Source of the DNA: Arthrobacter sp. zg-Y820
Lineage (GTDB): Bacteria > Actinomycetota > Actinomycetes > Actinomycetales > Micrococcaceae
NCBI RefSeq assembly: GCF_030142155.1
Contig: NZ_CP126247.1
Location: forward strand, 1,922,001-1,986,000
Length of the DNA: 64,000 bases
Reading direction: 5' to 3'
Shown here: positions 8,878 through 17,209 of the stretch, piece by piece
How the letters are laid out: every line of letters begins with the position of its first letter
Numbering within the stretch: position 1 is the stretch's first letter
Made by a program: the position numbers and the translations under genes
Notes under the pieces: model-generated
Told to the model about the DNA's origin: nothing
What the model saw: only the letters and a program-made list of their open reading frames with translations
The model's database searches: none

Positions 8878-8907
8878 CCGCTCCTCTTTTCCCGCATCAT
8901 TGCGAAA

Positions 8908-8926
8908 CCTAGCGCTTGTTTGGTAG
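8908..8926. promoter_or_regulatory. KstR2-like operator B (ipdAB first copy)
   Basis: cctagcgcttgtttggtag sits 31 bp upstream of the ipdA start at 8877. Read on the reverse strand it contains ACAAGCGCTAGGT, which matches AnCAAGnnCTTGnT except for one base in the second half. It lies in the 85-bp gap between the acyl-CoA dehydrogenase genes and ipdA, which suggests ipdAB has its own promoter. Confidence 0.72.
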
Positions 8927-8962
8927 TCAGACTAGCATGAGCCGTCCCCGGCCTGGCGGCAG

Positions 8963-10075
8963 TTAGCCCACTGTGACGCCCAGGAGCACACCCAGACGGC
9001 GGCGGTGCGCGCGTGACTGTCCGAAGAGCTGGCCGGTGGCGTGGGCCCGCTTGAAGACGAGCTGGGCATCGTGTTCCCAGGTGATGGCGATGCCGCCGTG
9101 CATCTGCACGGTCTCGGACGCCACATGGTCGAGCGCGTCTGCGCACCAGGCAGCGGCGGAGGCGGCCCGCTCGGGCAGGTCGGCAGCATCCGTTCCGGCG
9201 GACCAGGCCGCAGCCCAGGCGGCGGTGCGCGCCGTTTCCACCTGGACGAGCATGTCAGCCATCCGGTGCTTGAGCGCCTGGAAGGAGCCGATCGGGCGGC
9301 CGAACTGCACGCGCTGCTTGGAATACTCGACCGTCATGTCGAGTCCTCGCTGCGCGGTGCCCACCTGCAGGCAGCTCACCGCGACGATGGCGATGTCACG
9401 GATTTTCTCCAGGGCTGCTTCGGCGTCCAGCCGGAGCGGCCGGGCGGGAACCCGGCTAAACGTCATCGTCGAGAAGCGCAGCGTGGTGTCCACTGCGGGG
9501 ACGTTCACCCGCTGGATGGCGTCGACGTCGAGCACTTCGAACAGTCCGACGCCGTCCGGCGTGGCGGCCACCGCAATGACCGTGTCGGCACTGCCGCCGT
9601 CGAGCACCAGTGTCGCCGTGCCGTCAAGCGTCCACGACTCGCCGGGTGTGGCAACGATGCCCGACCCGCGGGTGCTCCAGCGGCCCTGCCCGTCGGCCCA
9701 GGCCAGCGTTGCCAGGGAGGTGCCCTCGGCGATGCCGGGGAGCAGCCGCTCCCTGGCCGCTTCGTCGTCGGCCTGCAGGATCGCGGCTGCACCAAGGACT
9801 GCGGAGGCGAGCAGCGGGCTGGGAGCCAGGGAGTAACCGAGCGCCTCCAGCACGAGGCCGGTCTCAAACCAGGTGAAGCCGACTCCGCCGTACTCCTCCG
9901 GAATGGCGAGCGAGGCGACGCCGACCTCTTCCACCAGGACACGCCACAGCTCGACGTCGTACCCGGCCTCGGATTCGGCGGCTTTGCGCACTGCTGCGGA
10001 GGTCGCGTGGCGGTTGAGCACCGCACGGATCGTCTTCACGAGCTCGTTCTGCTCGTCGGTCAGTGAGAAGTCCAT
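8963..10075 (-). CDS. acyl-CoA dehydrogenase, FadE33-like
   Basis: This FAD-dependent acyl-CoA dehydrogenase-family protein has 370 residues. It has the N-terminal helical domain (MDFSLTDEQNELVKTIRAVL), a middle beta domain, and the C-terminal bundle with YSKQRVQFGRPIGSFQALKHRMADM and QMHGGIAITWEHD. The ATG at 10075 was preferred to an upstream start at 10159, because the upstream segment is a Pro-rich readthrough overlapping the previous gene. It is last in a tight run of three dehydrogenase genes after an enoyl-CoA hydratase gene; the gap to the preceding gene is 7 bp. In mycobacteria fadE31-32-33 occupy the same order and act on intermediates left after ring opening. Assignment as FadE33 is by order, not a residue-level test. 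It may pair with a neighbour as a heterotetramer. Confidence 0.82.
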   Translation of the reverse strand: MDFSLTDEQNELVKTIRAVLNRHATSAAVRKAAESEAGYDVELWRVLVEEVGVASLAIPEEYGGVGFTWFETGLVLEALGYSLAPSPLLASAVLGAAAILQADDEAARERLLPGIAEGTSLATLAWADGQGRWSTRGSGIVATPGESWTLDGTATLVLDGGSADTVIAVAATPDGVGLFEVLDVDAIQRVNVPAVDTTLRFSTMTFSRVPARPLRLDAEAALEKIRDIAIVAVSCLQVGTAQRGLDMTVEYSKQRVQFGRPIGSFQALKHRMADMLVQVETARTAAWAAAWSAGTDAADLPERAASAAAWCADALDHVASETVQMHGGIAITWEHDAQLVFKRAHATGQLFGQSRAHRRRLGVLLGVTVG

Positions 10076-10082
10076 GATGTCC

Positions 10083-11087
10083 TCAGCGGGTGGGGGAGAC
10101 GACGGGGGAAGGCGCGGGGGAGGTTCCGGGGGACAGCAGGAGCGAAGCGATGCGGTCATAGTGATGGCGGGGAGTGCCCCACACGCCCATTAGGGCGCGC
10201 ACCCGCGTGATCCACAGGCCCAGGTCGTGCTCCTCGGTGTAGCCGATCGCACCGTGAACCTGCAGCGCAACGCGCGCGGCCAGGTTGGCCGCTTCCCCGG
10301 CGGCGATCTTGGCCGCAGAGATGCTGCGGGCACTGTCGGGGTCCCCGAGATTCAGCGCGGCGCCGGTGACCAGCGGGCGGGCGAAGGTGAGGGCAATGCG
10401 CACGTCGGCGAGCTGGTGCTTGAGCCCCTGGTACTCGCCGATCGCGCGTCCGAACTGCTCGCGGATCTTGGCGTAGGAGACGGCCTCGGCCAGCAGGCGT
10501 TCACCCGCACCCAGCAGTACTGCCGAACACGCCAGCGTCGCCCGGTCGAGGGCCAGGGCCACCACGGCGGGATCAAGTGCGGCGGACTCCCCGGCGGCGG
10601 TGAGCTCATGAAGCGTGCGCGTCCTGTCGATTGAGGCGATCCCCGGTCCGGACGTGGCTGACGAAATGGACTCGGCGTCGACTAGGAAATGATGGCTGCT
10701 CGCAGCGGCGTCCAGGGCGTAGGGAACCAGCCCGGGCACTGCTGCAGTGGCAATGATCGAACCGTCAACGATGCCGCGGCGCACATCGGCACCGACCAGG
10801 TCGGGCAGCAGTGCTCCCGACTCGATGTAGGGCCCCGGCACGGCATGGTAGCCCAGCCGTTCGAAGGCGACCACGAGGTCGACGGCGGTGCCGCCCATGC
10901 CGCCGTCGGCCTCCGGAACGCACAGGCCAAGCAGGCCGAGATCGGCGAGTTGGGCCCACAGTGCCTGGCCCGACGCCGGGTCGCCGGCCGCCCAGGTCCG
11001 AGCGGCTTTCGTTCCGCCGGCACTTTCGATGATCTCGTCGACGGCTTCCGCCAGGGCCTGCTGTTCTTCGGTCAACACAAATTTCAT
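10083..11087 (-). CDS. acyl-CoA dehydrogenase, FadE32-like
   Basis: This acyl-CoA dehydrogenase-family protein has 334 residues, shorter than typical (380-400). Segments include MKFVLTEEQQALAEAVDEII at the N-terminus, YAKIREQFGRAIGEYQGLKHQLADVRI, and VHGAIGYTEEHDLGLWITR near the C-terminus. The central beta domain looks reduced, as in the short subunits of actinobacterial alpha2beta2 steroid dehydrogenases. It starts inside the last codon of the preceding fadE31 (ATGA), so equimolar synthesis is likely. By gene order and length it corresponds to mycobacterial FadE32. The Ser/Pro/Thr-rich C-terminal end (SPGTSPAPSPVVSPTR) is unusual and may be disordered. Confidence 0.82.
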   Translation of the reverse strand: MKFVLTEEQQALAEAVDEIIESAGGTKAARTWAAGDPASGQALWAQLADLGLLGLCVPEADGGMGGTAVDLVVAFERLGYHAVPGPYIESGALLPDLVGADVRRGIVDGSIIATAAVPGLVPYALDAAASSHHFLVDAESISSATSGPGIASIDRTRTLHELTAAGESAALDPAVVALALDRATLACSAVLLGAGERLLAEAVSYAKIREQFGRAIGEYQGLKHQLADVRIALTFARPLVTGAALNLGDPDSARSISAAKIAAGEAANLAARVALQVHGAIGYTEEHDLGLWITRVRALMGVWGTPRHHYDRIASLLLSPGTSPAPSPVVSPTR

Positions 11088-12262
11088 GACACTCTCCTGC
11101 CGTCGCCGCCGCGGGGGAGGCCGAGTAGACGTTCTGCAATGATGTTGCGCTGGATCTCGTTCGTCCCGGCGTAGATCGGGCCGGCGATCGAGAAGAGGTA
11201 GTCGTCAACCCAGCGGCCGTCGGCCACGCCGGGGGTGCCGCGCAGCTCAGCCGCGGGGCCGAGCAGGGTCAACGCTGTTTCGTGCAGTGCTATGTCGAGT
11301 TCGGACCAGAACACCTTGTTCACGCTGCCCTCGGCGCCGATGTCGCCGCCGTTCTGCAGCGTGCTGACCGTGCCCCAGGTGTAGAGGCGGTAGGCCTCGG
11401 CCTTGATCCAGGCATCCACGACGGCGTCCCGCGCGAACGGATCCTCGTGCTGCTGGTCGTTCCACAGATCGATGAGCCGGTCGGCGGCTGCACAGAAGCG
11501 GCCGGGGGCGCGCAGGGAGAGCCCGCGCTCATTGCCGGCGGTGCTCATGGCGACGCGCCAGCCGTCGCCGGGGGCCCCGAGCACGTCCGCGTCGGGAACA
11601 AAAACATCCTCGAAGAACAGTTCGGCGAAACCCGTTGATCCGTCGAGCTGTGCAATCGGGCGCACGGTGAGGCCCGGGGCGTCCATCGGGAACAGGAAGT
11701 AGGTCAGGCCCCGGTGGCGGTCGGCGGCCGGGTCGCTGCGGAAAAGTCCGAAGCCGCGGTCGGCCCACACCGCACGCGAGCTCCAGGTTTTCTGGCCGCT
11801 CAGCAGCCAGCCGCCGCGCTCGTCGTCGCGGCGGGCGGTGCTGCGGATCGCTGCCAGGTCGCTGCCGGCGCCCGGTTCCGACCAGGCCTGCGCCCAAATC
11901 AGCGAACCGTCGGTCATCGGCTTCAGGTAGCGGGCGCGCTGCTCGTCGGTGCCGTGCTCGAACAGGATGGGCGCCAGCAGGGAGATGCCGTTCTGCGCCA
12001 CCCGGGTCGGGGCGCCGGAGCGGTAATACTCCTCTTCAAAGAGCACCCACTCAACGAGCCCGGCGCTGCGGCCGCCGAATTCCTCCGGCCAGGCAACGGC
12101 CGACCAGCGGCCTTCGGCCAGGGTGGCCTCCCACTTCCGGTGGGCGATAAAACCCTCGGCCGTGTCCATCGACGGCAGCGGGGCCGGCGGCACGTGTTCG
12201 GCCAGCCAGGCCCGTGCCTCCGCCGCGAAAGCGTGCTGTTCGTCTGTCAGATCGAGGTTCAT
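11084..12262 (-). CDS. fadE31: acyl-CoA dehydrogenase FadE31
   Basis: This full-length acyl-CoA dehydrogenase has 392 residues. The segments SMDTAEGFIAHRKWE, WAQAWSEPGAGSDLAAIRSTA, SSRAVWADRGFGLFRSDP, FVPDADVLGAPGDGW and KVFWSELDIALHETAL resemble mycobacterial FadE31 (Rv3562) very closely as remembered. The C-terminus carries IYAGTNEIQRNIIAERLLGL; the residue before GT, where medium-chain enzymes carry their catalytic Glu, is Ala, so the base must come from elsewhere as in related steroid dehydrogenases. The start overlaps the enoyl-CoA hydratase stop (ATGA) and the end overlaps the next dehydrogenase. It should act with the two following dehydrogenases on CoA thioesters derived from the opened C/D rings. 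Confidence 0.9.
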   Translation of the reverse strand: MNLDLTDEQHAFAAEARAWLAEHVPPAPLPSMDTAEGFIAHRKWEATLAEGRWSAVAWPEEFGGRSAGLVEWVLFEEEYYRSGAPTRVAQNGISLLAPILFEHGTDEQRARYLKPMTDGSLIWAQAWSEPGAGSDLAAIRSTARRDDERGGWLLSGQKTWSSRAVWADRGFGLFRSDPAADRHRGLTYFLFPMDAPGLTVRPIAQLDGSTGFAELFFEDVFVPDADVLGAPGDGWRVAMSTAGNERGLSLRAPGRFCAAADRLIDLWNDQQHEDPFARDAVVDAWIKAEAYRLYTWGTVSTLQNGGDIGAEGSVNKVFWSELDIALHETALTLLGPAAELRGTPGVADGRWVDDYLFSIAGPIYAGTNEIQRNIIAERLLGLPRGGDGRRVS

Positions 12263-13116
12263 TTGGTAACCGCCGCGTCGCGCATGCCCTTGACTCCCAT
12301 TCCGGCCAGCGAATCCGCGCCGACCTCTGCGTTGTGTGCGTGCGCCGCGTGGTGCAGCCCGAAGACCGAATCCATGCCGGCGCGGAGACCCTGCAGGTCT
12401 TCCGACTGATTGACTGCCTTCTTGGCGAGGGCCAGCCCGAGGCGGGGCATGGCGCTGATCCGTTCGGCCATGGCCATCACCGTGTCCTCCAGCTCCAAGG
12501 CCGGGACAACGTGGTTGACCATTCCCAGGTCGTGGGCGCGCTGGGCCGTAAAGCGGTCGCCGGTGAAGAGGAACTCCTTGGCGGCACGCGGGTTCATCAC
12601 CCAGGGGTGGGCGAAGTACTCCACGCCGGGAATTCCCATCCGGACCACGGGATCCGAGAAGAAGGCATCCTCGCTGGCGACGATGAAGTCACAGGACCAG
12701 GCCAGCATCAGGCCGCCGGCGATGCAGGCGCCCTGGACCATGGCGATCATCGGTTTCGGGATCTCGCGCCAGCGCCGGCACATGCCGAGGTACACCTCGG
12801 ATTCCCGGGCGAAACGGGAATCAACGCCCGTGGCGCCAACGTGGTCCCACCACATCACTGCCTTGCGCTCGAAGCTCTGGTCGATGTCACGGTCGGGGGT
12901 GCCGATGTCGTGTCCGGCCGAGAAGTGCTTGCCGTTCCCGGCCAGGACGATGACCTTGACCGCGTCGTCCTGCACGGCCTCCGTGAACGCGGCATCCAGT
13001 GCGTAGGTGACCTTCGAGTTCTGCGCATTGCGGTACTCGGGCCGGTTCAGCCGCACGATGGCCACGGACCCGCGGACCTCGTATGTAACAACCTCGTTGG
13101 AATCGTCGTTCTTCAT
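12259..13116 (-). CDS. enoyl-CoA hydratase/isomerase family protein
   Basis: This crotonase-fold protein has 285 residues. RLNRPEYRNAQNSKVTYALD, the oxyanion-hole segments KHFSAGHDIG and GACIAGGLMLAWSCDFIVAS, and FSDPVVRMGIPG are typical. Glu residues normally present after the second oxyanion loop are not obvious, so it may be an isomerase or a hydrolase rather than a plain hydratase. The ATG at 13116 was chosen because GAGAGGAG lies 6 bp upstream; the longer form would add seven residues. It is first in the operon with fadE31 and the two short dehydrogenases, and divergent from fadE30 across operator C. It is not EchA20, which lies at 19894. Confidence 0.88.
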   Translation of the reverse strand: MKNDDSNEVVTYEVRGSVAIVRLNRPEYRNAQNSKVTYALDAAFTEAVQDDAVKVIVLAGNGKHFSAGHDIGTPDRDIDQSFERKAVMWWDHVGATGVDSRFARESEVYLGMCRRWREIPKPMIAMVQGACIAGGLMLAWSCDFIVASEDAFFSDPVVRMGIPGVEYFAHPWVMNPRAAKEFLFTGDRFTAQRAHDLGMVNHVVPALELEDTVMAMAERISAMPRLGLALAKKAVNQSEDLQGLRAGMDSVFGLHHAAHAHNAEVGADSLAGMGVKGMRDAAVTK

Positions 13117-13157
13117 CGTGGCTCCTCTCTGAGACACTTCCCCCTGTGATGTGGTTC

Positions 13158-13177
13158 ACCAAACAAGTGCTTGGTTT
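13158..13177. promoter_or_regulatory. KstR2-like operator C (best match)
   Basis: accaaacaagtgcttggttt contains AACAAGTGCTTGGT, an exact match to the mycobacterial KstR2 consensus AnCAAGnnCTTGnT. It lies in the 120-bp divergent promoter between the enoyl-CoA hydratase operon and fadE30-ipdF-fadA6, about 60 bp from fadE30 and 40 bp from the hydratase start. Confidence 0.85.
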
Positions 13178-13236
13178 GCTAGCATAGGCGAAGCTCGACT
13201 TTATGACCAATGGCGGTGGGCGATGAAAGGTGTTTC

Positions 13237-14406
13237 GTGGATCTGATCTATTCAGTGGAAGACGACGAGTTTCGTCAGGAGATCCGAGCGTGGCTGGAAT
13301 CCAATCTCGTCGGCAAGTTTGCGCAGCTGCGCGGCCTCGGCGGATCCGGCCGTGAACATGAGGCCTTCGAGGAACGCCTCGAGTGGAACCGCCACCTTGC
13401 CGCGCACGGCTGGAGCTGTGTCAGCTGGCCGAAGGAGCACGGCGGGCGCGGGCTGAGCCTGCTCCAGCAGGTGATCTTCCATGAGGAGTACGCCAAGGCG
13501 GATGCTCCGGCACGGGTTAACCACTTCGGTGAGGAACTGCTCGGCCCGACGCTGATCGCGTTCGGCACTCCGGAGCAGCAGGCCCGCTTCCTTCCCCGCA
13601 TCGTGGCGGTGGAGGAACTCTGGTGCCAGGGCTACTCAGAGCCGGGAGCCGGCTCGGACCTGGCCGCCGTCTCCACCAAGGCCCGGCTTCAGGACGGGCA
13701 GTGGGTGATTGACGGGCAGAAGGTCTGGACGTCCCTGGCGCACCACGCCGATTGGTGCTTCGTCATCGCCCGCACCGACTCCGGTCCGCGCAAGCACGAC
13801 GGGCTCTCGTACCTGCTCGTGCCGATGGACCAGCCCGGCGTCGAGATCCGGCCGATCCTGCAGCTGACGGGTACCTCGGAATTCAACGAGGTGTTCTTCG
13901 ACGGCGCCGTGACGGCTGCCGACCTCGTTGTCGGCGCGCCGGGTTCCGGCTGGTCGGTCGCCATGGGCACCCTCGGCTTCGAACGCGGTGTCTCCACGCT
14001 GGCGCAGCAGATCGCGTTCCAGCGTGAACTGGAGGCCGTCGTCGACCTGGCCCGCAGCAACGGTGCGATCGAGGACCCGATCATCCAGGACCAGATTGTC
14101 TCGGCGCACATGGGGCTGGAAATGCTCCGGCTGCACGGGCTGCGAACGCTGAGCGGCGAGCAGGGCATCGAGGCTTCCATCACCAAGCTGCTGTGGGCAC
14201 CCTGGCACCGGGCGCTCGGCGAACTCGCCATGGCCGTCGCCGGTCCGGGCGGCCTCACCGTCGCTGCGGAGCCCTACGAGCTCGACGCACTGCAGACTCT
14301 TTTCCTGTTCAGCCGCGCCGACACCCTGTATGGCGGCTCGGATGAAATTCAACGCAATGTTATCGCCGAGCGTGTGCTCGGACTGCCAAAGGAGGCACGC
14401 GCATGA
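13237..14406 (+). CDS. fadE30: acyl-CoA dehydrogenase FadE30
   Basis: This acyl-CoA dehydrogenase has 389 residues and is assigned to oxidation of a hydroxylated HIP-CoA. GLGGSGREHEAFEERLEWNRHLAA, followed by VNHFGEELLGPTLIAFGTP and LWCQGYSEPGAGSDLAAVST, is nearly the mycobacterial FadE30 (Rv3560c) sequence as remembered. The tail has TLYGGSDEIQRNVIAERVLGLP, with Gly rather than Glu before GS. A GTG at 13237 with AAAGG 6 bp upstream is preferred to the ATG at 13210, which would add nine non-conserved residues. The stop overlaps the ipdF start by four bases (ATGA). fadE30-ipdF is also the mycobacterial order. Confidence 0.92.
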   Translation: MDLIYSVEDDEFRQEIRAWLESNLVGKFAQLRGLGGSGREHEAFEERLEWNRHLAAHGWSCVSWPKEHGGRGLSLLQQVIFHEEYAKADAPARVNHFGEELLGPTLIAFGTPEQQARFLPRIVAVEELWCQGYSEPGAGSDLAAVSTKARLQDGQWVIDGQKVWTSLAHHADWCFVIARTDSGPRKHDGLSYLLVPMDQPGVEIRPILQLTGTSEFNEVFFDGAVTAADLVVGAPGSGWSVAMGTLGFERGVSTLAQQIAFQRELEAVVDLARSNGAIEDPIIQDQIVSAHMGLEMLRLHGLRTLSGEQGIEASITKLLWAPWHRALGELAMAVAGPGGLTVAAEPYELDALQTLFLFSRADTLYGGSDEIQRNVIAERVLGLPKEARA

Positions 14407-15206
14407 GTTCCTCGCGCATCGCACAACCCGTTCCCGCCTATGTTCCCGCCCACGGGCTGCTCACGGGCCGGCGCGTCGTCGTCACCGCCGCGGCGGGTGC
14501 CGGCATCGGCGCCGCGGCAGCACGCCGCTGCCTCGAAGAAGGCGCCGCCCTGGTGGTGCTCGGAGACACGCACGCCGGAAGGCTGGAGTCATCCGCCGCC
14601 GAGCTCGGCGCGGAGTTCGGGACCGAGCGGGTTCGCTGGGCCGTCTGCGACGTCACTGTGGAGGAGCAGGTCGAGGCGCTGCTCGACGCCGCCGAGGAGG
14701 CCGGCGGCGTCGACGTCATGATCAACAATGCGGGCCTGGGCGGCAGCGTTTCCATCCTGGAAATGACCGACGAGCAGTGGTCCAAGGTCCTGGACGTGAC
14801 CCTCACCGGCACCTTCCGCAGTGTGCGTGCCGCGGCGCGCCGCATGGTTCGCAACGGAACCAAGGGCGTCATCATCAACAACGCCTCGGTCATTGGCTGG
14901 CGCGCCCAGGAGGAGCAGGCCCACTACGCCGCCGCCAAGGCAGGCGTCATGGCCCTCACCCGCTCGGCCGCGCTCGACGTCGCGCCGCACGGAATCCGCA
15001 TCAACGCCGTGTCACCGAGCCTGGCCATGCACCCGTTCCTGGCCAAGGTCACGTCGGACGAACTGCTGGAGCAGCTCACCGCGCGTGAGGCGTTCGGCCG
15101 GGCTGCCGAACCGTGGGAAATCGCCAACGTCATGGTGTTCCTCGCCAGCGACTACTCGTCCTACATGACTGGTGAAGTCGTGTCCGTAAGCAGCCAGCAG
15201 GCCTGA
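14403..15206 (+). CDS. ipdF: SDR oxidoreductase IpdF (hydroxy-HIP-CoA oxidation)
   Basis: This 267-residue short-chain dehydrogenase should oxidise or reduce the ring-C hydroxyl/keto group of the indane-CoA intermediate in HIP breakdown. The cofactor motif is TAAAGAGIGAAAA, an unusual form (GxGIG preceded by AAA) that it shares with mycobacterial IpdF (Rv3559c). NNAGLGG, NNASVIGWRAQ and the active-site YAAAK follow, and AFGRAAEPWEI plus FLASDYSSYMTGEVVSVS at the C-terminus match IpdF almost residue for residue as remembered. It overlaps fadE30 by four bases and fadA6 starts 12 bp downstream, so the three genes are one operon under operator C. Confidence 0.94.
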   Translation: MSSSRIAQPVPAYVPAHGLLTGRRVVVTAAAGAGIGAAAARRCLEEGAALVVLGDTHAGRLESSAAELGAEFGTERVRWAVCDVTVEEQVEALLDAAEEAGGVDVMINNAGLGGSVSILEMTDEQWSKVLDVTLTGTFRSVRAAARRMVRNGTKGVIINNASVIGWRAQEEQAHYAAAKAGVMALTRSAALDVAPHGIRINAVSPSLAMHPFLAKVTSDELLEQLTAREAFGRAAEPWEIANVMVFLASDYSSYMTGEVVSVSSQQA

Positions 15207-15218
15207 GAGGACTTTGCC

Positions 15219-16370
15219 ATGACCACCGCATACATCATCGACGCCGTCCGCACCCCGGGGGGACGCCGCGGCGGCTCCCTCGCCGGCATCCACTCCGCAG
15301 ACCTCGGCGCCCACGTCATCTCCTCACTCGTTGAGCGCACCGGCATCGATCCCGGCGCCGTTGACGACGTCATCTTCGGCTGCACCGACACGCTCGGCTC
15401 CCAGGCCGGCGACATCGCCCGCACCGCCTGGCTGGTCGCCGGAATGCCCGATCACGTCCCGGGCGTGACCATTGACCGGCAGTGCGGATCAAGCCAGCAG
15501 GCCGTGCACTTCGCCGCTCAGGGAGTGATGTCCGGAACCGCCGACCTGATTGTGGCCGGCGGCGTGCAGAACATGTCGGCCATTCCGATTTCAGCGGCGA
15601 TGACCGCCGGCCAACAGTACGGCTTCACCACTCCGTTTGCCGAGTCGCCCGGCTGGGTGGCGCGCTACGGAAACCAGGAGGTGTCGCAGTTCCGCTCGGC
15701 GGAGATGATCGCCGAAAAGTGGAACATCTCCCGCGAGAGCATGGAGGCCTTCGCGCTGGAAAGCCACCGCCGCGCGGTCGCCGCTGCGGACGGCGGACGG
15801 TTCGCGAAGGAGATCGTTCCGATCGCCGGGCTGGCCCATGACGAGGGCCCCCGCCGGGAGACGTCACTGGAGAAAATGGCGGCGCTTCAGCCGCTCACCG
15901 AGGGCGGCCGGATCACTGCGGCCGTGGCCTCACAGATCAGCGACGCAGCCAGCGCCCTGCTGATTGCCTCGGAAGGCGCCGTGGCCGCGCACTCCCTGAC
16001 GCCGCGCGCCCGCATCCATCACATCTCGGTGCGCGCCGATGATCCGGTCTGGATGCTGACCGGACCGATCCGCGCCACCCGCTACGCGCTGGAGCGCGCC
16101 GGCATGAAGGTCGACGACATCGATCTGTTCGAATGCAACGAGGCGTTCGCGTCCGTCGTGCTCGCCTGGGCGCAGGAACTGAACATCGACAGGGACAAGA
16201 TCAACGTCAACGGCGGCGGCATTGCGCTCGGCCACCCCATCGGTGCGACGGGCACCCGCATCATGGCCACGCTGCTGAACGAGCTGGAGCGCAGCGGCGG
16301 ACGGTTCGGCCTGCAGGTGATGTGCGAGGGCGGCGGCCAGGCCAACGTCACCATCATCGAGCGCCTCTGA
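15219..16370 (+). CDS. fadA6: thiolase FadA6
   Basis: This 383-residue thiolase is assigned to thiolytic cleavage of the linear 3-oxoacyl-CoA produced by IpdAB ring opening. The nucleophile lies in TIDRQCGSSQQAVHFAAQG, the His in NGGGIALGHPIGATG and the second Cys in VMCEGGGQANVTIIERL. GGVQNMSAIPIS, WLAR-like WVARYGNQEVSQFRSAEMIAEKWN and RARIHHISVRADDPV match mycobacterial FadA6 (Rv3556c) closely as remembered. It is third in the fadE30-ipdF-fadA6 operon. A 15-bp hairpin with T-rich base follows 16 bp after the stop. Confidence 0.93.
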   Translation: MTTAYIIDAVRTPGGRRGGSLAGIHSADLGAHVISSLVERTGIDPGAVDDVIFGCTDTLGSQAGDIARTAWLVAGMPDHVPGVTIDRQCGSSQQAVHFAAQGVMSGTADLIVAGGVQNMSAIPISAAMTAGQQYGFTTPFAESPGWVARYGNQEVSQFRSAEMIAEKWNISRESMEAFALESHRRAVAAADGGRFAKEIVPIAGLAHDEGPRRETSLEKMAALQPLTEGGRITAAVASQISDAASALLIASEGAVAAHSLTPRARIHHISVRADDPVWMLTGPIRATRYALERAGMKVDDIDLFECNEAFASVVLAWAQELNIDRDKINVNGGGIALGHPIGATGTRIMATLLNELERSGGRFGLQVMCEGGGQANVTIIERL

Positions 16371-16385
16371 CGCACGTCACCCGGG

Positions 16386-16434
16386 CACGGAAAAGGCGGC
16401 ACGCATCTTCCGGATGCGGGCCGCCTTTTCCGTG
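16386..16434. terminator. bidirectional rho-independent terminator
   Basis: Arms cacggaaaaggcggc (16386-16400) and gccgccttttccgtg (16420-16434) form a perfect 15-bp stem with a 19-base loop containing a smaller hairpin (cgcatcttccggatgcg). It separates convergent fadA6 and the lipoprotein gene. Confidence 0.88.
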
Positions 16435-16449
16435 CTGCAGAGGGGAAGG

Positions 16450-17124
16450 CTACGGCTTGACGGCTTCGCCGTGGAACAGCTTCTCCTCATGGTCCCAACT
16501 CGGGCTTGTGGTCACCAGCAGGTCCAGCGGGGCATCGTTCGGAACCGCGTACCCCATTTTCACCGTCTGGGTGCCGCCGGGGAGGATCTTGCCCTGGAAC
16601 TGACCCTCAAGGCCGCTGCCCGTGTCGAAGACGCGCTTGCCGGCGGTGCCTTCGGCACCGTAATTGACGGAGGCGTTGAACATGGCGGGATCAAAGATCT
16701 CTTCGCTGTTGTTGGTGATGCTCACCTCGAACAGGCGCAGCTGGCCTCCGGTGGCTTCTGCACCCGAAGCATACTGGCTCGCTGTCGCGCCTCCGAGGTA
16801 GGAGACTTTCACGGTCAGTCCATCCTCATACGTCCACTCTTCACCGAACGCTGCAAGCTCGTCCTGGAGGTCCTTGGACTTGGTCTCGGACGCAGTCGGA
16901 GAGGCGGAGGAAGATTCTTTGGGCTTGCTCGAGGCGGAGGCGGATTCTTTGGGCTTGCTCGAGGCGGAGGCGGAGGAGCTTTCCGTGGGCTCGCTTGAGG
17001 CGGAGGCCGTCTCGGTTGCCGAGGTGCTTGCAGCCTCACCCTTGGCAGCGTCGGTGGAGCAGGCTGTCATGCCCAGCAACCCGGCGAGGGCCAATGCGGT
17101 GAGGGAGTTCTTCATGACGTTCAT
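16450..17124 (-). CDS. putative secreted lipoprotein with Ser/Ala/Lys/Glu-rich linker
   Basis: This 224-residue exported protein starts MNVMKNSLTALALAGLLGMTAC: a signal peptide with a lipobox ending MTAC. Residues about 25-80 are a low-complexity linker of Ala, Ser, Lys, Glu and Thr, including two near-identical ten-residue units (ASSKPKESAS) encoded by a 30-bp tandem repeat near 16913-16972. The C-terminal 130 residues (VSYLGG..., LFEVSITNNSEEIFDPAMF, ILPGGTQTVKMGYAVP) look like an immunoglobulin-like DUF4352-type domain. The ATG at 17124 has AAGGAA upstream; the longer ORF would put charged residues before the signal peptide. It sits alone inside the steroid island with no visible functional link. 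Confidence 0.8.
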   Translation of the reverse strand: MNVMKNSLTALALAGLLGMTACSTDAAKGEAASTSATETASASSEPTESSSASASSKPKESASASSKPKESSSASPTASETKSKDLQDELAAFGEEWTYEDGLTVKVSYLGGATASQYASGAEATGGQLRLFEVSITNNSEEIFDPAMFNASVNYGAEGTAGKRVFDTGSGLEGQFQGKILPGGTQTVKMGYAVPNDAPLDLLVTTSPSWDHEEKLFHGEAVKP

Positions 17125-17209
17125 TGAGTGTGTTCCTTGATGTTGAGACTGACACAAACGGCAGTGTGTATCCTGAGTCACACATTGCCTTATGGAGTGT
17201 AACGGGCGG

